From NCBI GenBank assembly GCA_000434915.1, contig FR882075.1, positions 88,032-98,732 on the forward strand: DNA of 10,701 bases, written 5' to 3'. Under the pieces are notes generated by a model. The model did not search any database and was not told the DNA's origin. It was given only the letters and a program-made list of their open reading frames with translations. The stretch is from Ruminococcus sp. CAG:563. Lineage in GTDB: Bacteria; Bacillota; Clostridia; Oscillospirales; Acutalibacteraceae. The position numbers and the translations under genes were made by a program. Below, piece after piece: positions 6,264 through 10,701 of this stretch; positions within the stretch are counted from its first letter, which is position 1, and the number at the start of each line of letters is the position of its first letter.

Positions 6264-7157
6264 TCAGCCGTTCTTCTTTAGCCTCTCCCTTATCAACGGA
6301 GCAAGCTCGTTAAAAAGCGTTGCGGCAAGGATAAGAACCGTGCCGATTATCTGAACGGCATCCAATCTCTCGCCGAGGAAAACTGCGGAAACAATAATCG
6401 CCGTGACAGGGTCTATGTAGCTGAAAACGGCGGTCGTCTGCGCAGGAATTTTCTGCACGGACGAAAAATAAATCATATAAGCGAATCCCGTGTGGAACAT
6501 GCCGATGATCAGCGTGAAGATAATCGACTTCGTATCAAAGCCAAAGCCCGTCACATCCTCGGTCAGCAGAACATACGGAATCATTGTAACTGCGGCAACG
6601 GTGAGCTGAACGAACGTCGTCTCAACAGGCGAAAGCTCACGAACAAACTTGTTGATAACAATAACCGTGCTGTATAAAGCTGCGGCGGCAAGTCCGAAAA
6701 GAATTCCTTTGACGCTCTTTGTCGCACCTGTTACAACGCCGGAAATAAGCACCGCTCCTATGACGGCCGCAATAACGCTTACGCCCTTGGTCGCAGTCAA
6801 CCTCTCCTTGAGAACGAACGGCGAAATCACAACGACAATTACCGGTGCCATATAGTAGCACAGCGTTGCGACGGTAACGCCCGTGAATCTGTAAGCTTCA
6901 AAAAGGCAAATCCAGTTAAAAGCCATCGCTATACCCGACGGAATGAGAAGCTTCAAGTTTTTCACAATCGACTTTCCGTCAAAGCCGTGGCCGCTGACCG
7001 CCATAAAAATGCCGATAAAAAGACTGCCTATGAGTGCCCTTGTGAAAGAAATGAATGATGAGGGAAAATTAATATTGTTTATAAAGGGTCCTAAAGTGCC
7101 GAAAACAAGCATTGCGAACGCCATTAATAGTTTATCTTTGCTATTTGAGTGTAACAA
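6264..7157 (-). CDS. EamA/DMT-family transporter (drug/metabolite exporter-like permease)
   Basis: 297 residues from a TTG start at 7157. Ten hydrophobic segments form two EamA repeats (~10-140 and ~150-290), the usual size and layout of the family. Typical family signatures are FGTLGPFI near the start, RALIGSLFIGIF in helix 2, the GVTVATLCYYMAPVIVVVISPFVLKERLT segment of repeat one split here as helix 4 and its ERLT end, and the matching PVTAIIVSAVFLGERL in repeat two. Members export or import small metabolites or amino acids; the substrate cannot be predicted. The TTG start is chosen because GGAG (7164-7167) lies 6 bases before it, while the in-frame ATG at 7124 has no ribosome site. The gene overlaps the mutS2 end by 17 bases, so translation is probably coupled and the gene belongs to the mutS2 transcript. 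No clear terminator follows. Confidence 0.88.
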   Translation of the reverse strand: MLHSNSKDKLLMAFAMLVFGTLGPFINNINFPSSFISFTRALIGSLFIGIFMAVSGHGFDGKSIVKNLKLLIPSGIAMAFNWICLFEAYRFTGVTVATLCYYMAPVIVVVISPFVLKERLTATKGVSVIAAVIGAVLISGVVTGATKSVKGILFGLAAAALYSTVIVINKFVRELSPVETTFVQLTVAAVTMIPYVLLTEDVTGFGFDTKSIIFTLIIGMFHTGFAYMIYFSSVQKIPAQTTAVFSYIDPVTAIIVSAVFLGERLDAVQIIGTVLILAATLFNELAPLIRERLKKNG

Positions 7158-9522
7158 TGCTTACTCCGTCCTCTCCTTCTCCGAACGTGCCGAGACGTGA
7201 ATTTTTAACATACTTTGATTTTTTCAGATAATCCCTGACTGCCGAGCGCAGAACGCCTGTGCCCTTGCCGTGAATTACCGTGAATTCGTTTATTCCCATT
7301 CTGAGTGCATGGTCAATATAGCGGTCAAGCTCCAATATGCCCTCCTCGACCGTCATTCCTCTGAGGTCAACGCTGGTCTGAGCCTTCATATTCATGCGGC
7401 TTTCCATTCTGCCCGTTGCAACGGAGCGTTTCTTTTCAACGCTCTTTTTCTTTTCGATAAGCCGTAGATTTTCTTCCTTGACCCTTGTTTTCATCGTTCC
7501 CATCTGAACGGTAACAAGGCCTTTTTTGTCTTTAAGCGTAACAACAGTCGCTTCGTTCCCTATATCGGCAATTATTACAGTATCGCCGATTTTAAGCGGA
7601 CGCGGCAAAACATAGTCCTCGTCGTTGCCGAGAGAAACTATCGGATCGGAAGCCGTGTCTATCGCATTGAGATCCTTTTTGATGACCGCTCTTGCACGGC
7701 GAGCCATCTCGGCAGCGTTTTTCTCCTTAGCCTGCTGCTTTTTGAGCATTTCAAGGTCATTGAGCAGCTGATAAGCTTCACGCTTCGCCTGCTCGGTAAT
7801 CCTAACCGCCTGACTCTTGGCATCATCAAGCTCCTTTTGCCTGAGCGTTTCGATATCCGCCTTCAGCTTCTGAGCCTTTTCAAGCTCACGGTCGGCCTCC
7901 TCACGAATCCTTCTCGCTTCCTCACGCTCTTTTTCCATATTCGCACGACTCTGTTCAAGCCTGTCCACAACGTCCTCAAAGCGAACGTTTTCGTTTGAAA
8001 CAAGCTCCTGAGCGTGCTCGATTATTTCATCGCTGATTCCGAGCCTTTTTGAAATTGCAAAAGCATTTGAACGGCCGGGAATACCGATAAGAAGCCTATA
8101 TGTCGGCTTGAGCGACTGAACGTCAAATTCACAGCTGCCGTTAATAACGCCCGGGGTCTGCAAGGCATATGACTTAAGCTCGGCATAGTGAGTTGTTGCC
8201 GCAATCTTTGCGCCCTGATTTCTAAGCTGCTCGAGAATCGAAACCGCAAGTGCCGCACCCTCGATCGGGTCTGTACCTGCGCCAAGCTCGTCGATAAGCA
8301 CAAGGCTCTTATCGTCGGCAAGCTCGAGAATTTTAACAATCTTTGTCATGTGCGACGAGAACGTTGAAAGCGACTGCTCAATGCTCTGCTCGTCGCCGAT
8401 ATCGGCAAGCACATGGTCAAAGACCGATATCCTGCTTCTGTCGTCAACCGGGAGCATAAGGCCGCACATTGCCATCAGCGACATAAGACCGATGGTCTTT
8501 ATCGAAACGGTTTTGCCGCCCGTATTCGGGCCCGTGATAACTATTGTATCAAAATCCGTGCCGAGACTGATATCGACCGGCACAACCTTGTTCTTGTCAA
8601 TAAGCGGATGTCTTGCACGTCTCAGCTCTATTATGCCCTCGCTATTAAGCTGAGGGACGCTCGCCCTCATTGCATAGGCAAGCTGAGCCTTTGCGAAAAT
8701 AAGATTCAACTCAACCGCACATTCGTAGCTATCCTTGATTGAATTTGCAAAACTGCCGACATTCGCCGAAAGCTCGGCAAGAATGCGGTCGATCTCGTCT
8801 TCCTCTTTATTTTTGAGGAGCTTAATTTGGTTATTCGCCTCAACTATCGGCATCGGCTCTATGAAAACCGTTGCACCGCTCGATGAGGTGTCATGCACAA
8901 GTCCCGGCACCTCTCCCCTGTACTCATTTCTGACAGGGATAACGTAACGGCCGTTTCTCATTGTTATGATATTGTCCTGAAGATATTTTGAAAAATTTGA
9001 ATTGTGCGTATATTTACCGAGCTGATCTCTGACCTTTGACTCCTGCGCACGAATCTTTCTTCTGATATCGGCAAGGGTCGGTGAAGCGTTGTCGGCAATC
9101 TCCTCCTCGGAGATAATAGCTGTCGTTATCGAATCCTCAAGGAATCTGTTCGGCATAAGTGCATTGAAATACACGTCAAGTACGGTTGTGACGCCCTCAT
9201 TTGTACTTCTCCATTGCGAAATTGTTCTTATAACATGGAGCACCGAGGCAACATTGAGAAGCTCTTTGAGACTGAGCGTACTGCCTGCGTCGGCACGGTA
9301 GAGAGCGTTATTAACATTTATAAGACCGCCGAATGCAGGGCCGCCGAAGCGGGCAAGGAGCATGTGTGCGTCCCTCGTCTGATTCATCAGTGCCTGTGCC
9401 GACGCAAGGTCGGTCTGCGGTTCAAGGCTCAGAGCAGCAAGCCGGGCATCCTCGCATGAGGTATGCTGAGCCAGTAGCTCAAGCACCTTATCCAGTTCAA
9501 GTGCCGGATACTGTCGGTTCAT
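7141..9522 (-). CDS. mutS2: MutS2 family protein: ATPase with C-terminal Smr nuclease domain
   Basis: 793 residues from the ATG at 9522, chosen because AAAGGA (9531-9536) is 8 bases upstream and MNRQYPALELDKVLELLAQHTS is the family N-terminus; two in-frame ATGs further up (9531, 9549) lack proper ribosome sites. Order of parts: lever/clamp region ~1-300, ATPase with Walker A GPNTGGKT (331-338) and Walker B LVLIDELGAGTDP (from ~407), a long charged coiled coil (~505-615), a KOW-like segment (~640-690), and an Smr domain (~716-790) with the SVDLRG motif (717-722) and HGKGTG (751-756). It lacks the mismatch-reading domain of MutS1. Known members suppress recombination and, in Bacillus, rescue collided ribosomes (RqcU/MutS2); Smr can cut nucleic acid. 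All key residues are intact. It follows recO by 28 bases and is followed, overlapping, by the transporter. Confidence 0.96.
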   Translation of the reverse strand: MNRQYPALELDKVLELLAQHTSCEDARLAALSLEPQTDLASAQALMNQTRDAHMLLARFGGPAFGGLINVNNALYRADAGSTLSLKELLNVASVLHVIRTISQWRSTNEGVTTVLDVYFNALMPNRFLEDSITTAIISEEEIADNASPTLADIRRKIRAQESKVRDQLGKYTHNSNFSKYLQDNIITMRNGRYVIPVRNEYRGEVPGLVHDTSSSGATVFIEPMPIVEANNQIKLLKNKEEDEIDRILAELSANVGSFANSIKDSYECAVELNLIFAKAQLAYAMRASVPQLNSEGIIELRRARHPLIDKNKVVPVDISLGTDFDTIVITGPNTGGKTVSIKTIGLMSLMAMCGLMLPVDDRSRISVFDHVLADIGDEQSIEQSLSTFSSHMTKIVKILELADDKSLVLIDELGAGTDPIEGAALAVSILEQLRNQGAKIAATTHYAELKSYALQTPGVINGSCEFDVQSLKPTYRLLIGIPGRSNAFAISKRLGISDEIIEHAQELVSNENVRFEDVVDRLEQSRANMEKEREEARRIREEADRELEKAQKLKADIETLRQKELDDAKSQAVRITEQAKREAYQLLNDLEMLKKQQAKEKNAAEMARRARAVIKKDLNAIDTASDPIVSLGNDEDYVLPRPLKIGDTVIIADIGNEATVVTLKDKKGLVTVQMGTMKTRVKEENLRLIEKKKSVEKKRSVATGRMESRMNMKAQTSVDLRGMTVEEGILELDRYIDHALRMGINEFTVIHGKGTGVLRSAVRDYLKKSKYVKNSRLGTFGEGEDGVSIVTLK
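7164..7167 (-). promoter_or_regulatory. Ribosome binding site inside mutS2 that supports the TTG start
   Basis: GGAG on the minus strand, embedded in the last codons of mutS2, 6 bases before the TTG at 7157. Confidence 0.6.
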
Positions 9523-9542
9523 TTTGCTCATCCTTTCATAAG

Positions 9543-9568
9543 GCAGCATCTCAATTATGCGATGCTGC
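9543..9568 (-). other. Hairpin at the recO-mutS2 junction
   Basis: gcagcatc (9543-9550) and gatgctgc (9561-9568) form a perfect 8-bp stem with a 10-base loop. The recO stop codon (9551-9553) lies in the loop on the 3' side and the mutS2 ribosome site begins 6 bases beyond the stem. There is no T run, so it is not a terminator. Confidence 0.6.
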
Positions 9569-10300
9569 TATAACTTTGTAAAAATCCAGTGTTTTAAATT
9601 TTTTTGATGTCTGTGTCAGCAGAAATCTTTCAGTCACCTCGCCGAGCATCTTCATGCTCTCCTCGCCGAGAGTGAATGAAAACAGCTTTTCGTCCTCGCT
9701 GTAACAAATGTGCCTCATTGCACGGAGCACTCCGGACGGAAGCATTATTCCCGAGTGCTTGTGTCTGCATTTTTCGCAGAAGATAAGACCCTCAACGGGA
9801 CTGAAAAGAAAATCGCCGTCGTATTCCTCACCGCAGTCGCCGCAGGCAACGAGATCCGGCATATAACCCGAAAGGCAGAGTAGCCTCAGCTCCACAACGG
9901 CTTTAAGCTGAGCCTGTGGTCTTTTTTTGTTCATCAGCATATGTAGAGCGTTGAGGATTAGCCGCAGATATTCGTCGGCGTCGTCCTCAACCGGAGCAAG
10001 CTCCCCTGCCAGCTCGCAGAAATACTGAGCCAGTGCAAGAGATTCAATGTCGTTTCTTAAATCAAAAAATATCTCCTTGGGCTGAGCCTCATCGACCGAA
10101 TAGGCATCTCTGCCCCTGTAAACAGAATAGCTTCCGTAGGCAAAAAGCTGAGTTGCGCTCTGCGACCTGCTTTTTATCCTCTTCGCTCCTCTTACAAAGG
10201 CTCTGATAACGCCGTGGTCACGGGTGAGCAGAGTTACAAGGCGGTCATCCTCGCCCGTCTGCTGCTCCCTGATTATCAGTCCGTCCGTCCGAAACTTCAT
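9551..10300 (-). CDS. recO: DNA repair protein RecO
   Basis: 249 residues, the usual length. RecO works in the RecFOR pathway: it binds single-stranded DNA and SSB, anneals strands and helps load RecA at gaps. An N-terminal OB fold occupies ~1-80 and starts with the typical MKFRTDGLIIREQQTGEDDRLV region (split here: FRTDGLIIRE then TGEDDRLVTLLT). A helical part (~82-150) follows, then a four-Cys zinc site with Cys153, Cys156, Cys175 and Cys178 (CGDC ... CEKC). The start at 10300 is chosen over longer in-frame openings because AGGAG lies 7 bases upstream and the extra residues read through the preceding small gene in another frame. The gene overlaps that gene's end by 56 bases, and its stop lies inside a hairpin just before mutS2. 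Confidence 0.93.
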   Translation of the reverse strand: MKFRTDGLIIREQQTGEDDRLVTLLTRDHGVIRAFVRGAKRIKSRSQSATQLFAYGSYSVYRGRDAYSVDEAQPKEIFFDLRNDIESLALAQYFCELAGELAPVEDDADEYLRLILNALHMLMNKKRPQAQLKAVVELRLLCLSGYMPDLVACGDCGEEYDGDFLFSPVEGLIFCEKCRHKHSGIMLPSGVLRAMRHICYSEDEKLFSFTLGEESMKMLGEVTERFLLTQTSKKFKTLDFYKVIAASHN

Positions 10301-10406
10301 CCTTCTTCTCCTGTGTTGAAATATGCTTGTATTGAAGATAGTCGCAAATCTTTCCGCTCGAAGCGAATTTATCCCATGCGGCAAGATCCTTAAAACCGTT
10401 ATTCAT
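10245..10406 (-). CDS. yqzL: YqzL-like small protein
   Basis: 53 residues, MNNGFKDLAAWDKFASSGKI then CDYLQYKHISTQEKKD and a Gly/Asp-rich end. The ATG at 10406 has a very strong ribosome site, GGAGGGA, 7 bases upstream. The core W-D-K-F-x-x-S-G-K-I-x-D-Y-L-x-Y-K matches the pattern I know from YqzL proteins (F-T-W-x-L-F-x-x-T-G-x-I-x-x-Y-L-x-x-K), which in Bacillus and many Clostridia lie exactly between era and recO. The function of YqzL is unknown. The last ~18 codons overlap recO in a different reading frame (56 bases), so the C-terminal tail is constrained by recO and is probably not conserved. It would be translated from the same transcript as era and recO. Its shortness is normal for the family. 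The family call rests on motif memory and position, not a search. Confidence 0.75.
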   Translation of the reverse strand: MNNGFKDLAAWDKFASSGKICDYLQYKHISTQEKKDEVSDGRTDNQGAADGRG

Positions 10407-10411
10407 ATAAA

Positions 10412-10441
10412 ATCCCTCCAAATAAAATTATTTGCAGGGAT
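10412..10441 (-). promoter_or_regulatory. Hairpin enclosing the yqzL ribosome binding site
   Basis: atccct-c-caaataa (10412-10425) and ttatttg-c-agggat (10428-10441) form an inverted repeat of 13 pairs with one mismatch around a two-base centre. In the transcript the AGGGAU arm, which includes the Shine-Dalgarno GGAGGG, pairs with AUCCCU. The minus-strand sequence after the stem is TTTATATG, so weak terminator activity for era is an alternative. Confidence 0.6.
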
Positions 10442-10505
10442 CAGATGTTTATTTATTTTTCACGGCGGTAAAAAAATCCACCGTCATTTTGATGCCCGTT
10501 TTTTA

Positions 10506-10701
10506 TCAGTCAAGTCCGAAATTATGAATCAAGCCCTCTCTGTTGCGCCAGCCTTCCTTGACCTTGACCCAACAGCGCAGATTGATGTGACACTGAAAGA
10601 ATTTTTCCATGTCCTCCCTCGCTCTTGTGGAAATTCGTTTGAGCATGGCTCCGTTCTTGCCGATTATGATTCCTTTGTGGCTGTCCTTTTCGCAATAAAT
10701 A
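10506..10701 (-). CDS. era: GTPase Era, C-terminal KH-domain fragment (5' part outside window)
   Basis: The last 64 residues are visible, beginning IYCEKDSHKGIIIGKNG and ending NFGLD before a TGA at 10506-10508. The first part is the Era KH domain with its GKNG (G-x-x-G) RNA-binding loop, preceded by SHKGIII and followed by AMLKRIST-RAREDMEKFF and WVKVKEGWRN, all typical of Era. Era is an essential GTPase that binds the 3' end of 16S rRNA during 30S assembly; the KH domain makes that contact. The GTPase domain lies beyond the window. The gene is 99 bases upstream of the yqzL-like start, and I see no convincing terminator in that gap, so the downstream repair genes are probably on the same transcript. 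Confidence 0.93.
   Translation of the reverse strand, partial: IYCEKDSHKGIIIGKNGAMLKRISTRAREDMEKFFQCHINLRCWVKVKEGWRNREGLIHNFGLD

Noticed and set aside
10301..10384. Extended recO start giving 28 extra N-terminal residues
   Set aside because: The extra residues read the yqzL-like gene in another frame; the internal ATG at 10300 has AGGAG at good spacing and matches the usual RecO N-terminus.
10462..10484. Inverted repeat acggcgg/ccaccgt after era as an era terminator
   Set aside because: Only seven pairs with a G-T wobble; on the minus strand the T run is in the loop and A follows the stem, so it does not fit an intrinsic terminator.
1..10701. CRISPR array, tRNA or rRNA genes, insertion sequences, prophage genes
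   Set aside because: I saw no regularly spaced repeats, cloverleaf-like or rRNA sequences, transposase motifs or phage gene cluster; the phage-tail-lysozyme-like domain is in a host-type secreted protein.

Overview
The window looks like chromosomal DNA from a Gram-positive anaerobe of the class Clostridia, probably an Oscillospiraceae/Ruminococcus-type gut bacterium. The reasons are the era – yqzL-like – recO – mutS2 gene order, strong AGGAGG-type ribosome sites, a secreted protein carrying a type I dockerin (typical of Ruminococcus and Clostridium), and an intergenic repeat of a kind I recall from such genomes. GC content is moderate. The assignment is inference from gene content, not from a search.

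Layout, left to right. 1-1283 (+): the 3' part of a lecithin:cholesterol acyltransferase-like alpha/beta hydrolase, closed by a strong terminator (1309-1348). 1477-2256 (-): a secreted lysozyme-like enzyme fused to a C-terminal dockerin, with its own promoter (2288-2316) and terminator (1424-1462). 2441-3958 (-): malQ, 4-alpha-glucanotransferase, with a near-consensus promoter and its own terminator. 4129-4650 (+): a small secreted protein transcribed divergently from malQ, ending at a terminator. 4706-5359 and 5404-6051 (-): a NeuD/PglD-like acyltransferase and an unrecognised membrane-anchored protein, probably one transcription unit. 6052-6263: a 212-bp gap with an interspersed-repeat-like sequence. 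6264-10701 (-): a housekeeping run read right to left as era (3' end only), a 53-residue YqzL-like gene, recO, mutS2 and an EamA-family transporter, with short gaps or overlaps.

How the genes relate. The era/yqzL/recO/mutS2 run is a conserved Firmicutes neighbourhood for ribosome maturation and recombination/repair or ribosome rescue; the transporter is attached by an overlap with the mutS2 end. The left half is a set of mostly single-gene units, three of them encoding exported or surface-associated products. Two plus-strand proteins, the hydrolase and the 173-residue protein, end in similar hydrophobic/amphipathic tails, which suggests a shared localisation signal.

I did not find an obvious new multi-gene system, CRISPR array, tRNA, rRNA, phage or insertion sequence. 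The most unusual observations are the hairpin that would bury the yqzL ribosome site, the out-of-frame yqzL/recO overlap, the lysozyme-dockerin fusion and the shared C-terminal tails.
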